Source: SZAS-103 sp043747745 (GTDB taxonomy: Bacteria > Pseudomonadota > Gammaproteobacteria > Xanthomonadales > Xanthomonadaceae). From it: a stretch of 64,000 nucleotides of DNA. The translations under genes and the position numbers were made by a program. The notes beneath the pieces were generated by a model. That model ran no database searches. It was not told the origin of the DNA and saw nothing but the letters and a program-made list of their open reading frames with translations. Each line of letters begins with the position of its first letter. The stretch's first letter is position 1. Shown in pieces: positions 25,613 to 34,140 of this stretch. The stretch lies in the NCBI GenBank assembly GCA_043747745.1, contig JAYTOP010000096.1, positions 1 to 64,000 of the forward strand, in the 5' to 3' direction.

Positions 25613-27310
25613 TTACTGCGGTTGCAGCGACGGCAAACCCTGGCGCTTGCGGATCGCATTGCGCCACTGCACTTCGCGGCGTTCCATCGCGTGATTGATA
25701 TTGGCGGACACGCGCTTGCGGAAGTCCGCGGTCATCCGCACCGATGTCGTCGATTGCGCGGTCATCCCCATTGTGCGCGCCAGCAACTGGACCATCGACG
25801 TGACCGAAACCGCAGGTGCCGAGAACACATCGGTGCGGTTGTTCAAGTTGCCGCTGTTGGTCTGCACGAAGAACGGCTCGATCACGTTGCCTAGACTCGA
25901 CAGCCCCTGGTAGTCGCCTATGAACAACCCTTCGGCAGTCGGTGCCGTCTCCAGATCGAACGGTCCGGCGATCGCGCTTTCGCGCCAGGTCACCGCATCG
26001 TTCGAACGCGCCAGCCAGAGGATCGTCGGCAGCGTCGCCGCATCCGCAGTGTTGTTGCGGAAGTCGTAGTAGGTCACGCCGATCAGACCATCGGGGCGCA
26101 CGTGCACACTTGGTTCGAACGCAGCGACACTCGTGCTGCTGTTGACGCGCACCGGCGCGCTCCATGTCAGTCCACCGTCGCTGGACCGCGACAGCGCGAT
26201 GGCATCGAAGCTGCCCGTGGTGAAGCGCGCGTCGGCCCAGACCAGGAACAGCAAGCCTGTCGGGCCCACTGCGAGCTGCGGAACGATCGATCCATCGCGA
26301 ACAGCCGTGCCGGTTTCAGGGTCCTTGGTGCCGACCGATAGCAGGTCGGCGACCTTGACCGGCGCGGACCAGTGCAGACCCTTGTCGGTCGAGCGAACGA
26401 CGGCGATCACGGTCGTGCTGGTTCCGTTCGCGGCGGTATTGATCTGGGTAAACATGTCGATCAGCGTGCCGTTCGGCAGCACCACGATCTCGTTGCCCAA
26501 CGTCTGGCCAGTCGGGCCCGGATCGTAGATCGCACGCGCCGGTTCCCAGGTGACGCCGCCGTCGGTTGTGCGCGCGAACATCGCCGGGCCGCCGCCGCCG
26601 GGCGGCAACCGATCCCAGATTGCATATGCAAAATTCGGGGTGACCGGGTCGGCGGTGATCGCCTCCTTGTCGTTGAAGGAATCAGCGCCGTCGAGGATCA
26701 GCGTCGCCGGATTGCTCCACGTCTTGCCGCCATCGAGCGAACGACTGGCGAGCACCGCGCTGGTCGATCCGACCGTCTGGATGCCGCCATTGAACGAAAT
26801 CGAGATCGTGTACGCGATGCCATTGGGTCCGAACGTCACCCACGGATCGGATGCGCGCGGATAGTCGCCGCCATTGCCGGCGTTGCCGCCACCGCAGCGC
26901 GAGAACGGCAGCGGCTTTCTGCTCCAGGTCTTGCCGCCATCGAACGAGACGCCGCTCATCAGGCCGCGCGCGCCGCCGGTGGACCAGCGATCCTGCTGCC
27001 ACACGCCGACGATGTTGTTCGAATTCTGCGGATTGACCGCGACGTACGGTTCGACTTCCGAGTTGACATACAGCGTGCCGTCCGCAGGCACGCCATCGCA
27101 GCCAGCCGTGAACGGCGATGCGGCCGACACCATGTACAGCGGATCGAGGATCGGTGGTGGCGGGGGAGGCGGCGGGGGTGGAGGTGGAGCGGGCGGCGCG
27201 ATTGCCCCGGAAGTGCCTCCGCCGCCACCGCCGCAGCCGGACACGGCTGCAGCAAACGACAAGACCAGACAGGTCGCGAACATGCGCGTGACGGAAGGCG
27301 ACGGTTTCAT
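25613..27310 (-). CDS. BNR/sialidase-fold repeat lipoprotein
   Basis: The 565-residue product has a lipoprotein signal ending AAVSGC (Cys26), a Gly-rich and then Pro-rich linker (about 12 Pro in a row near residue 45), and a beta-propeller-like body. The body has five Asp-box motifs: SFDGGKTWS, SLDGGKTWS, TTDGGVTWE, STDKGLHWS and SSDGGLTWS. This fits an exo-sialidase or glycoside-binding propeller displayed on the outer membrane. The catalytic Arg triad of true sialidases was not established, so an enzymatic role is only possible. It lies between dapE and asnB, which are close neighbours in related genomes. Confidence 0.85.
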   Translation of the reverse strand: MKPSPSVTRMFATCLVLSFAAAVSGCGGGGGGTSGAIAPPAPPPPPPPPPPPPILDPLYMVSAASPFTAGCDGVPADGTLYVNSEVEPYVAVNPQNSNNIVGVWQQDRWSTGGARGLMSGVSFDGGKTWSRKPLPFSRCGGGNAGNGGDYPRASDPWVTFGPNGIAYTISISFNGGIQTVGSTSAVLASRSLDGGKTWSNPATLILDGADSFNDKEAITADPVTPNFAYAIWDRLPPGGGGPAMFARTTDGGVTWEPARAIYDPGPTGQTLGNEIVVLPNGTLIDMFTQINTAANGTSTTVIAVVRSTDKGLHWSAPVKVADLLSVGTKDPETGTAVRDGSIVPQLAVGPTGLLFLVWADARFTTGSFDAIALSRSSDGGLTWSAPVRVNSSTSVAAFEPSVHVRPDGLIGVTYYDFRNNTADAATLPTILWLARSNDAVTWRESAIAGPFDLETAPTAEGLFIGDYQGLSSLGNVIEPFFVQTNSGNLNNRTDVFSAPAVSVTSMVQLLARTMGMTAQSTTSVRMTADFRKRVSANINHAMERREVQWRNAIRKRQGLPSLQPQ

Positions 27311-27387
27311 GGTGCGGCCTGCATGGGGGAGGAACGTTTCGAGATTAGCTCAGCCATTGACGTTGTGCATCTGCCATCGGCGACGCA

Positions 27388-29859
27388 TCAATGCATCGGC
27401 ACCAGCCGCAGCGTATGGGTGGTCGGACCCGGCAGGAACGGCGTCGGCTCGCCACGCACCCATGCCGCATGGCCGGTGCCCCAGAACGGCGAGAGTGGAT
27501 TGCCGCTTTGTCCTGCCGGCATTTCGATGATGCCGTCGGCCTCGTGGCCCGGCGACACCACCATGCGTTCGGATGCGCCGAAGTCGGGCGCAGCAACGCG
27601 CGGCATGTTCGAGTCGCCCGGCAATGCGTCGGCCGGCATGCACAGGAAACCTTTCAGGAAGGAAGGCAGCGCGCCGGCGAGCGGATGGCAGATTGCGGCG
27701 GTGTTGCGTTCGCCCCAAGCGCGTTGCGCGAGCGGGCCGTGTTTTTCGAGATCGGTATCCGCTTGGTGCGCGGCATCGGCGAGGAGGCTGTTCCACGAAT
27801 CATATTTGCGGGGAAGAAGATTGGCGGGGCGTTGCGTCACGAGTTCCCACGCGACGCCTTCAAGCTGATCGAGTTGCGGTGTCACGAACTCCTTGTCGAG
27901 CGCGACTTGCGCCGGTGCCATCAATCCTTTCTCGATGCGATCAAGCACCGCAAGCCGCCACGCCCGCACGATGCGATAGCTCACCGCATCAGCGGAAGCG
28001 TGTGCGTCCCATTGTCGCGTCGCGGCCTCGATGCGCTGCAGCGCGGGATCCTTCGACGACTGCACGAGTGCGCGCAACTGCTTCCACCAGCGTTCGAGGA
28101 ACAGCGTGCGGTCGTCGAGCTGGATCGCGAGCAGGTCCTTCTCGGTGAACTGGTCTTTCGCGAACAGGTCGTCGCGGATCTGCTTCGCGCGCGCGCCGAG
28201 GGCGTAGCCGGAGTCGCCGATGGTATGGAGGTCGGTGCCGTCGGTGACGCGGTTGTTGGCGGTCCAGAGGCGATTGGATGGCGGGTTGAAGATCGCTGGG
28301 TTGGCTTCCATCCATTCCGTTGTGTCAGTCACACCATACGGATTACCCATTGATACGCATTCGTCGGGCCTATGCTGCGGCGGCGATGCGACTTGCTGAG
28401 GGGCGCTTCCGGGAGGGAGTGGATCGTGAATACTAACCATTGAAAATCTCTCCGGTGACGTTCGATCGCACATTTGGCCGGAAAAAGCTGCCGGGATACG
28501 GCCTGCAATCGTCCATGCAATGTGTCCGCTCCGATCGGCAATCAGCAGGTTTTGAGCTGGAATCCCCGCATGATTCATGAGCCGTACTCCCGCGTTGACG
28601 TCCTTCGCGATTGCCATATCACTAGACGCAAGCGTTAGCGCGCCAGAAAATTGAGTGGTCCATCGGAGCGAGAGCTTGGCATTCGCGCCTGCGATGTCCG
28701 GCATTCGCGTGCCTTCCCCACGCTCGCTAACTTTCAATACGACAGATGGCTCGCTCTTCACCAAGATTGTCTCGTTATGGACCTCTGTCGATGTATTGCT
28801 TAGTCGGCACATTGAGTCTGTCTCGTCGCAGTCCTGCACCCAATCTGCCCAGTCGCCATAGCTGTTCGTGAATCCCCAAGCGACATGCGTGTTGCTGCCG
28901 ACGATCACGCCCGGCACGCCGGGCAGGGTGAAGCCGCTGACATCGACCTTGCCGTCCTGCGCCTTCGGATCGCCATACAGCAGACGCGCGCGGAACCAGA
29001 TATTCGGAGCGCGCAGGCCGAGGTGCATGTCGTTCGCGACGATCGCGCGGCCGTCCTTCGTCAGTGCGCCAGCGACTGCGAAGCTGTTGCTGCCGGGCGC
29101 GTTCGGATCGACGTACGGCGGACTGCCGTCGATGCCTGGCGCAGGCAACTTGCGCAGGTCGAGTGTCGCGGCATCTTGTAATGCAGCATTACCTCGTGCT
29201 GCACCTTCCAGTGGCGCGTCCCATTCAGTGCCGTCGGCGGCGATGAGTTTGTAAAGCGCGGGTGGCACAACCTGCCTGATCCGCCACAACGCGAGCTCAC
29301 GTTCGTCGGTGCCGCCCTGCAGGTCGAAGAACATGGCGTAACCAGCGAGCGCCGTGTCGGTCAGCTGCCAGGGTTCTGGTTTCGATCGCAGCAGCAGGTA
29401 AGGCCACGGGCGGACATGAAGGTCGGCAAGTCCTGCGTTGACGCCGTCCGTATAGGCTTGGAGCTGCGGCATCTTGTCGCCAGCGATCGTGGTGAGATTG
29501 TCGAGCGCACGTGCGCGCAATCGATGGATGCGATGCTGCTTGTCCACCTCGAGTGCGATCTTGCCGAACAGTTCCGACAACTCGCCAGCCGCCGAGCGCC
29601 GCAGCAGGTCCATCTCGAAGAAGCGTTCCTGCGCGTGCACGTAGCCGAGTGCGCGCATCGCGTCGATCTCGTTTGCGGCGTGGATGGTGACGACACCGAG
29701 CGCATCGCGCTCGATGCTCGCTGGTGCTGACAAGCCGGGCAGTGCGATGTCGCCATCGAGTGTTGCGAGACTGCCATGCAGCAGCCACCAGCCTGTAAGG
29801 AATGCGAGGACGACGAGTATCGACAGGACGAATGCGCCGCGCTTGAGCCATCGGATCAT
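27388..29859 (-). CDS. penicillin acylase family (Ntn-hydrolase) protein
   Basis: Members cleave amide bonds of beta-lactams, acyl-homoserine lactones or other N-acyl compounds after self-processing. The 823-residue product starts MIRWLKRGAF with one membrane-spanning or signal segment (about residues 8-28), then the alpha-chain region. The cleavage site is at PGSNSFAVAG, where Ser257 would become the N-terminal nucleophile. The beta chain includes YGDWADWVQDC and ends WVRGEPTPFLPGPTTHTLRLV. The substrate cannot be told from sequence. A middle stretch (about 28330-28870) has visibly lower GC and different codon choice. The chosen ATG avoids an overlap with the asnB leader. Confidence 0.88.
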   Translation of the reverse strand: MIRWLKRGAFVLSILVVLAFLTGWWLLHGSLATLDGDIALPGLSAPASIERDALGVVTIHAANEIDAMRALGYVHAQERFFEMDLLRRSAAGELSELFGKIALEVDKQHRIHRLRARALDNLTTIAGDKMPQLQAYTDGVNAGLADLHVRPWPYLLLRSKPEPWQLTDTALAGYAMFFDLQGGTDERELALWRIRQVVPPALYKLIAADGTEWDAPLEGAARGNAALQDAATLDLRKLPAPGIDGSPPYVDPNAPGSNSFAVAGALTKDGRAIVANDMHLGLRAPNIWFRARLLYGDPKAQDGKVDVSGFTLPGVPGVIVGSNTHVAWGFTNSYGDWADWVQDCDETDSMCRLSNTSTEVHNETILVKSEPSVVLKVSERGEGTRMPDIAGANAKLSLRWTTQFSGALTLASSDMAIAKDVNAGVRLMNHAGIPAQNLLIADRSGHIAWTIAGRIPAAFSGQMCDRTSPERFSMVSIHDPLPPGSAPQQVASPPQHRPDECVSMGNPYGVTDTTEWMEANPAIFNPPSNRLWTANNRVTDGTDLHTIGDSGYALGARAKQIRDDLFAKDQFTEKDLLAIQLDDRTLFLERWWKQLRALVQSSKDPALQRIEAATRQWDAHASADAVSYRIVRAWRLAVLDRIEKGLMAPAQVALDKEFVTPQLDQLEGVAWELVTQRPANLLPRKYDSWNSLLADAAHQADTDLEKHGPLAQRAWGERNTAAICHPLAGALPSFLKGFLCMPADALPGDSNMPRVAAPDFGASERMVVSPGHEADGIIEMPAGQSGNPLSPFWGTGHAAWVRGEPTPFLPGPTTHTLRLVPMH

Positions 29860-29951
29860 GTGTGCTCTCCGCCGAAGCCGCGAGCTTAGCGGATGCCGCG
29901 CGCGGCCGGGTGATGCTTGCCTATGGCCTGCGGATGCGGCAGGATCGACCC

Positions 29952-30071
29952 ATGTGCTTCGTTTACGCCACTGCCCGTTTCGTCGCCGACCCCGTCGGTG
30001 CGCACGCACACGCGCTTTCGAACAACCTCAATCGCAACAATAACGCCAACCTCCAGCAGGCCGGCGATTAG
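29952..30071 (+). CDS. putative asparagine-rich leader peptide of asnB (attenuator)
   Basis: A 39-codon ORF starts ATG TGC TTC at 29952 with AGGA (29941-29944) 7 bases upstream. Its last third reads SNNLNRNNNANLQQAGD: seven Asn codons (AAC or AAT) among the eleven codons from 30021 to 30053, then TAG at 30069-30071. A strong intrinsic terminator begins 30 bases after the stop, and asparagine synthetase follows. The layout matches ribosome-mediated attenuators of his, trp or leu operons, but for asparagine. Translation is not proven; the frame is open upstream to 29862, so an earlier ATG at 29934 is possible. Confidence 0.7.
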   Translation: MCFVYATARFVADPVGAHAHALSNNLNRNNNANLQQAGD

Positions 30072-30130
30072 CGCGTAGAACGTCCACACCGCTCATCACT
30101 CAAGCCTGCATCCAACGATGCGGGCTTTTT
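30056..30130 (+). promoter_or_regulatory. asnB attenuator: terminator with candidate antiterminator
   Basis: The terminator stem pairs 30102-30112 with 30117-30127 (loop CAAC, one G-U pair) and runs into TTTTT at 30126-30130. GCAGGC at 30056-30061, in the CAG CAG GCC codons just after the Asn run, is exactly complementary to GCCTGC at 30104-30109 in the 5' arm. A ribosome stalled on early Asn codons would leave GCAGGC free to pair and break the terminator. A ribosome reaching the stop codon would cover it and allow termination. The pairing is seen in sequence; the mechanism is inference. Confidence 0.7.
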
Positions 30131-30170
30131 GCTTTTCTGTGGTTTGTTTCATGCGCTTTCCTGCACAACG

Positions 30171-30205
30171 ACCCGGCCATCCATGGCCGGACTTTCAACG
30201 AAAAG
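30171..30205. repeat. dispersed palindromic repeat, copy 2
   Basis: CCGGCCA-TCCA-TGGCCGG (30173-30190) followed by ACTTTCAACGAAAAG is the inverse complement of the repeat at 16951-16990, with one mismatch over about 25 bases. It lies between the asnB attenuator terminator and the asnB start, so it is in the asnB leader RNA. Confidence 0.75.
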
Positions 30206-30233
30206 CTTCTTTTACCATCAGGGAACTTCCTCC

Positions 30234-31949
30234 ATGTGCTCCATCCTCGGCGTCTTCGATTTCCGTAGCGGTACTGATATTTCGCTGTTGCGACCATTGG
30301 CCTTGTCGTTGTCGGCGCAACAACGCCATCGCGGTCCCGACTGGAGCGGTGTGCACGTGGACCAGGCCGCGATCCTCGTCCACGAACGGCTCGCGATCGT
30401 CGATCCGGCGGGTGGTTCGCAGCCGCTGCGTTCGCTCGATGGCCAATTGGTGCTCGCGGTAAACGGCGAGATCTACAACCACCGCGACCTCGAGAAACAT
30501 TTGTCAGAGCCATACGCATTCCAGACCAAATCCGATTGCGAAGTCATCAACGCGCTGTATGCGGAGTGCGCCGACGTGGGCGCGTGGATCGACAGGATCA
30601 ATGGCATCTTCGCGCTGGCGCTGTGGGATCGCGCGCGGCAGCGCGTCGTGATCGCTCGCGACCACATGGGCGTGTGTCCGCTGTACTGGGGCCACGATGG
30701 TGATGGCCGCTTGTGGGTCGCCTCGGAGATGAAGGCGCTCGCGCGCATCTGCGACGACGTCGCCGCGTTTCCACCGGGCCACTGGTACGACAGTGCCACC
30801 GGCGAGTGCGTGAAGTACTACGACAAACCGTGGCGCGATTACGACGCGGTCGCTGGCGTCGCAGTGTCCGCGCAGGAATTGCGCGAAGCCTTCGAGAGCG
30901 CGGTGCATCGGCAGATGATGAGCGACGTACCGTACGGAGTCTTGTTGTCGGGCGGCCTGGATTCATCGCTGGTCGCGGCCTGCGCGGCGCGTTTCGCACG
31001 CAAGCGCGTCGAGGAAGACGACCAGACCGAAGCGTGGTGGCCGCGCCTGCATTCTTTCGCGATCGGTCTGGAAGGCTCGCCTGACCTCGCCGCAGCAGAG
31101 ATCGCCGCGGAAGCGCTCGGCACCGTGCACCACGGCTTCAAGTACACGTTCGAGGAAGGACTCGACGCGTTGCCCGAAGTGATCCGCCATGTCGAGACCT
31201 ACGACGTCACGACGATTCGCGCATCCACGCCGATGTACCTGCTCGCGCGGCGCATCAAGGCGATGGGCGTGAAGATGGTGCTGTCGGGCGAGGGCAGCGA
31301 CGAAATCTTCGGCGGATATCTCTACTTCCACAAGGCACCGAACGCGCGCGCATTCCACGAGGAGCTCGTGCGCAAGCTCGATGCGCTGCACAGCTACGAT
31401 TGCCTGCGCGCGAACAAGTCGATGATGGCCTGGGGCGTGGAGCCGCGCGTGCCGTTCCTCGATGTCGAATTCATGGACGTCGCGATGCGCATGGACGCGC
31501 AATTCAAAATGGTTGATCAAGGCTGGGCAGGCATCGGACCCGATGGTGCGCGCCGCATCGAGAAGGCGGTTCTGCGCGAGGCGTTCGAAGGCTATCTGCC
31601 GAAGGAAATCCTGTGGCGGCAGAAGGAACAGTTCAGCGACGGCGTCGGCTACGGCTGGATCGATGGACTCAAGGCGCACGCCGAAACGCATGTCGGCGAC
31701 CGCGAATTCGCGACGGCCGCCGGGCGTTTCCCGATCAACACGCCGCAAACGAAGGAAGCGTACTTCTACCGCTGCCTGTTTGAACGAGCGTTCCCAAGCG
31801 ATGCCTGCGCGCGCACGGTGCCGGGTGGAAAGTCGATCGCGTGCTCATCGCCGGCGGCGATTGCGTGGGATGCGTCGTTTGCGAATGCGGCGGACCCGTC
31901 GGGACGCTCAATCGCGGGCGTGCACCAGGATGCGCTGACCCCGGCTTGA
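30234..31949 (+). CDS. asnB: asparagine synthase (glutamine-hydrolysing) B
   Basis: AsnB makes asparagine from aspartate, ATP and glutamine. The 571-residue product starts MCSILGVFDF, so Cys2 is the N-terminal glutaminase nucleophile after Met removal; this fixes the start at 30234. RHRGPDWSG and AVNGEIYNH follow in the glutaminase domain, and LLSGGLDSSLVAA (about residues 237-249) is the ATP pyrophosphatase loop. Length is near E. coli AsnB (554). It forms a single-gene transcript preceded by a leader ORF and terminator. Confidence 0.97.
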   Translation: MCSILGVFDFRSGTDISLLRPLALSLSAQQRHRGPDWSGVHVDQAAILVHERLAIVDPAGGSQPLRSLDGQLVLAVNGEIYNHRDLEKHLSEPYAFQTKSDCEVINALYAECADVGAWIDRINGIFALALWDRARQRVVIARDHMGVCPLYWGHDGDGRLWVASEMKALARICDDVAAFPPGHWYDSATGECVKYYDKPWRDYDAVAGVAVSAQELREAFESAVHRQMMSDVPYGVLLSGGLDSSLVAACAARFARKRVEEDDQTEAWWPRLHSFAIGLEGSPDLAAAEIAAEALGTVHHGFKYTFEEGLDALPEVIRHVETYDVTTIRASTPMYLLARRIKAMGVKMVLSGEGSDEIFGGYLYFHKAPNARAFHEELVRKLDALHSYDCLRANKSMMAWGVEPRVPFLDVEFMDVAMRMDAQFKMVDQGWAGIGPDGARRIEKAVLREAFEGYLPKEILWRQKEQFSDGVGYGWIDGLKAHAETHVGDREFATAAGRFPINTPQTKEAYFYRCLFERAFPSDACARTVPGGKSIACSSPAAIAWDASFANAADPSGRSIAGVHQDALTPA

Positions 31950-32099
31950 ATCGTGTTTGATGATGCGATTCTCCTGCATCGTTCAGCAGATCAAATCCGC
32001 CTGGTAGTTCGTCGCCGTCGCGCATTGGAGGCGGTCCGATTTCTCGCTGGTCGGGAGTTTCGTGGCGATGAGTTTCATGGACGTCTTCGGAGAGCTATC

Positions 32100-32534
32100 T
32101 CAAAAAAGATAGTCGTAGCGGATGAAGCCCTTGTGCACGGCGACCTTGTCGTAGAGCGCGCGCGCGGTCGCGTTGTCGTGTCGTGTATTCCAGTACATGT
32201 GTCGGGCGCCGCGCTCGCGGGCCGCGCGCGCAACGTCCTCGATCAACGCACGCGCTAAGCCCTGGCCGCGTAAGTCGCCATCGACGAACAAGTCCTGCAG
32301 ATAGCAGACGTCCTTCGCCCATGTGCTCGTGTGGAAGAAGTAGTGGGTGATTCCGACAAGTATCCCGTCGAGATGGGCGCCAAGTCCGTGGATACCGTCG
32401 TTCGCGATGATGCGCTCCCATGCGCGGTCGTAGTCCGCGTCGGACAGGGTCGTTTCGTAGAACGTCTTGTATCCGCGAGCGAGGATGTTCCAGCGCTGCC
32501 AGTCTTCGTCGCGGAGTGGTGCGATTTCGATCAT
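32100..32534 (-). CDS. GNAT family N-acetyltransferase
   Basis: The 144-residue product shows the GNAT core: LQDLFVDGDLRGQGLARALIEDV, where the R-G-x-G-x-A loop binds acetyl-CoA, and NTRHDNATARALYDKVAVHKGF. Substrate unknown. The ATG at 32534 starts MIEIAPLRDEDW, a typical GNAT start; an extension to 32699 lacks homology. It is convergent with asnB, with 150 bases between. Confidence 0.88.
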   Translation of the reverse strand: MIEIAPLRDEDWQRWNILARGYKTFYETTLSDADYDRAWERIIANDGIHGLGAHLDGILVGITHYFFHTSTWAKDVCYLQDLFVDGDLRGQGLARALIEDVARAARERGARHMYWNTRHDNATARALYDKVAVHKGFIRYDYLF

Positions 32535-32646
32535 GCGGATTTCACCGTCTTGTTCTTCGCGGATGCCGTCGTGGGTGGCTTGCGACCGGCGGCCGCAGCG
32601 GGTGCCACGAGAAGTGACTTCGGCGCTTTGAGTTTCCATGCCTGCA

Positions 32647-32931
32647 TCAACAGACTCGTCGACGACTTCGGGAGTAGCGTTCGCCAGGACGATACGCAAG
32701 CCGCAGACTCGTTACTTCATGCGGCGGCGATTGCGCGGTCACGCTAATTGCGACGAGATCCCAGCCTTCGCGGCCGGCATCGTGGAGATAGTCCCAGGTC
32801 GTGCTGCACGCGGCGAGACTTTCGTCCGCTCGGGCCGGATCCATCGGCCTGTTGCCAGCCCAGACACCGTTGACGAAGGTGACCTTGGCTTGTTGCAGCT
32901 GACAGACGCGGTATTCGTAGCGGGTCGACAT
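32647..32931 (-). CDS. small hypothetical protein
   Basis: The 94-residue product begins MSTRYEYRVCQLQQAKVTFV and contains WDYLHDAGREGWDLVAI, a pattern resembling small DUF4177-like proteins (Tyr-Glu-Tyr start, EGW-x-LV end). Function unknown. The start is supported by GAGGA 6-7 bases upstream. The C-terminal tail is Arg-rich. Confidence 0.7.
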   Translation of the reverse strand: MSTRYEYRVCQLQQAKVTFVNGVWAGNRPMDPARADESLAACSTTWDYLHDAGREGWDLVAISVTAQSPPHEVTSLRLAYRPGERYSRSRRRVC

Positions 32932-32965
32932 GCTCGATCCTCAAATGGATACGCGACCACGACTG

Positions 32966-33529
32966 CTATCGGACATGGGTCGTGCGATTTGTCGCGGGTG
33001 ATGAGTGGGGTGCCGTTGTTGTTGCCGTTGCCGAGGGTGCCAGCAAATAGAGCGCCTCTCGAAACGCAGCATAGGTTTCAGGTTGTGTGTTGTAGCCTTT
33101 TGCGGAGACGTGGTGGCCTGCGTGCGTCAGTTCGAGCGACCAAGCCGCACCGTCCATCTGGTTACTTGCTTCGCTCGTATAACTTGCCTTCCACTGCCAC
33201 ACGGCGAGAGTATCGACGCGGGACCAGAAGCGTTGCCACGCATCTGCGGGCACGGGCTTTGCGCGGCGAGAGTTGCGGACGTTGCCGGTTCCATCGCGTG
33301 TGGATTGCGTCCCGAGAAAGACGAGTTCTGGCGCTTTCCAGGTGACCGTTTCGCTGCCCATCATTGCGTGTCCTTCCACGAACGCCAGGCTGTCCGGTGG
33401 CATTGCATTGGCTGCGATTGCAGCGTCTTGCGTGGCGGCGTTCGCGAATGACGACGCAAACGCGGCGAACAACAATGCGACGCGAACTGGATCCCATGAA
33501 GAGTTCCGCGATGCCTGTGACCGAGTCAC
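32966..33529 (-). CDS. hypothetical secreted protein
   Basis: Not recognised. The 187-residue product has an N-terminal signal-like hydrophobic stretch (VALLFAAFASSFANA, about residues 17-31), then a soluble domain with several Trp residues (WKAPELVFLG, WQRFWSRVDTL, WKASYTSEASNQ). It ends in a Ser/Thr/Pro-rich tail. The GTG start at 33529 has a full AGGAGG Shine-Dalgarno 6 bases upstream. The spacing of the Trp and acidic motifs gives no family call. Confidence 0.7.
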   Translation of the reverse strand: MTRSQASRNSSWDPVRVALLFAAFASSFANAATQDAAIAANAMPPDSLAFVEGHAMMGSETVTWKAPELVFLGTQSTRDGTGNVRNSRRAKPVPADAWQRFWSRVDTLAVWQWKASYTSEASNQMDGAAWSLELTHAGHHVSAKGYNTQPETYAAFREALYLLAPSATATTTAPHSSPATNRTTHVR

Positions 33530-33651
33530 GATGACCTCCTTCCGCTACCTATCCCTTCGGCGAATGGATCTTTGCAAGTTGCTGGATCACGACGTGACAC
33601 GTGTACACTTTTGCTGGAGCCTTCGTGGCTGCGTTTCCGCTGCCGGGCATG

Positions 33652-34041
33652 TCACCGCACGATAGCCACTTTGACGTCGCACGTCGCCGCGTACTTCACG
33701 ACCGTATCGATGGTAGCGGTTGGCGGAAATGCAAAATTCCCGACGTTGGGGCTGCTCCAGAAGACCTGTTCGCCCTTCGCCAGTCGCGCCAGACGCTGCT
33801 CCAGCTTGTGCACGTCGGCGATCACCTGCGACGGGGCAGTGATTTCAGTCGCTGTCTTGTTGCGGTTTGTGCCCGGAAGCAACGAGAAATGCCACGACCC
33901 CGTTGCCGCGTCCTTCCAGCTGTAGAGTTCGATTCCCTTGAACGCAGTGTGCGCGGCTCGTTCGGCTTCAGCAGCGCGAATCGAGGTGGTTGCTGCGATT
34001 GCGAGGAGACCGATAAAAAGAAGTGCGGTGCGCATGAGCAT
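33652..34041 (-). CDS. small hypothetical secreted protein
   Basis: Not recognised. The 129-residue product has a signal peptide (MRTALLFIGLLAIAATTSIRAA from Met3) and a small domain with GIELYSWKDAATGSWHFSLL and VFWSSPNVGNFAFPP. Start could be Met1 (34041) or Met3 (34035). It lies upstream of the previous hypothetical secreted gene on the same strand, with 122 bases between, so the two may be co-transcribed. Confidence 0.6.
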   Translation of the reverse strand: MLMRTALLFIGLLAIAATTSIRAAEAERAAHTAFKGIELYSWKDAATGSWHFSLLPGTNRNKTATEITAPSQVIADVHKLEQRLARLAKGEQVFWSSPNVGNFAFPPTATIDTVVKYAATCDVKVAIVR

Positions 34042-34140
34042 GTGTCCGACGTTGGGCAGACGAAGAGGCGGTCCTGGCTCAGCTCTACGGCAGCGAAGCG
34101 GACCCTGTTGCGGGAGCGTCGTGTCGGACAGGCAAGCGGG

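Noticed and set aside
25613..27310. Call of the BNR protein as a true sialidase (nanH)
   Set aside because: Asp boxes alone occur in many propellers; I could not establish the Arg triad or the Tyr/Glu catalytic pair.
29886..30089. 67-codon minus-strand frame starting MWTFYALIAGLLEVGV
   Set aside because: It has a membrane-like start but lies opposite the Asn leader ORF, has no ribosome site I can see and ends in low-complexity sequence; the plus-strand leader explains the region better.
30129..30233. Upstream start of asnB adding 35 residues
   Set aside because: AsnB needs Cys at position 2 after MCSILG; the extension is translated from a dispersed repeat.
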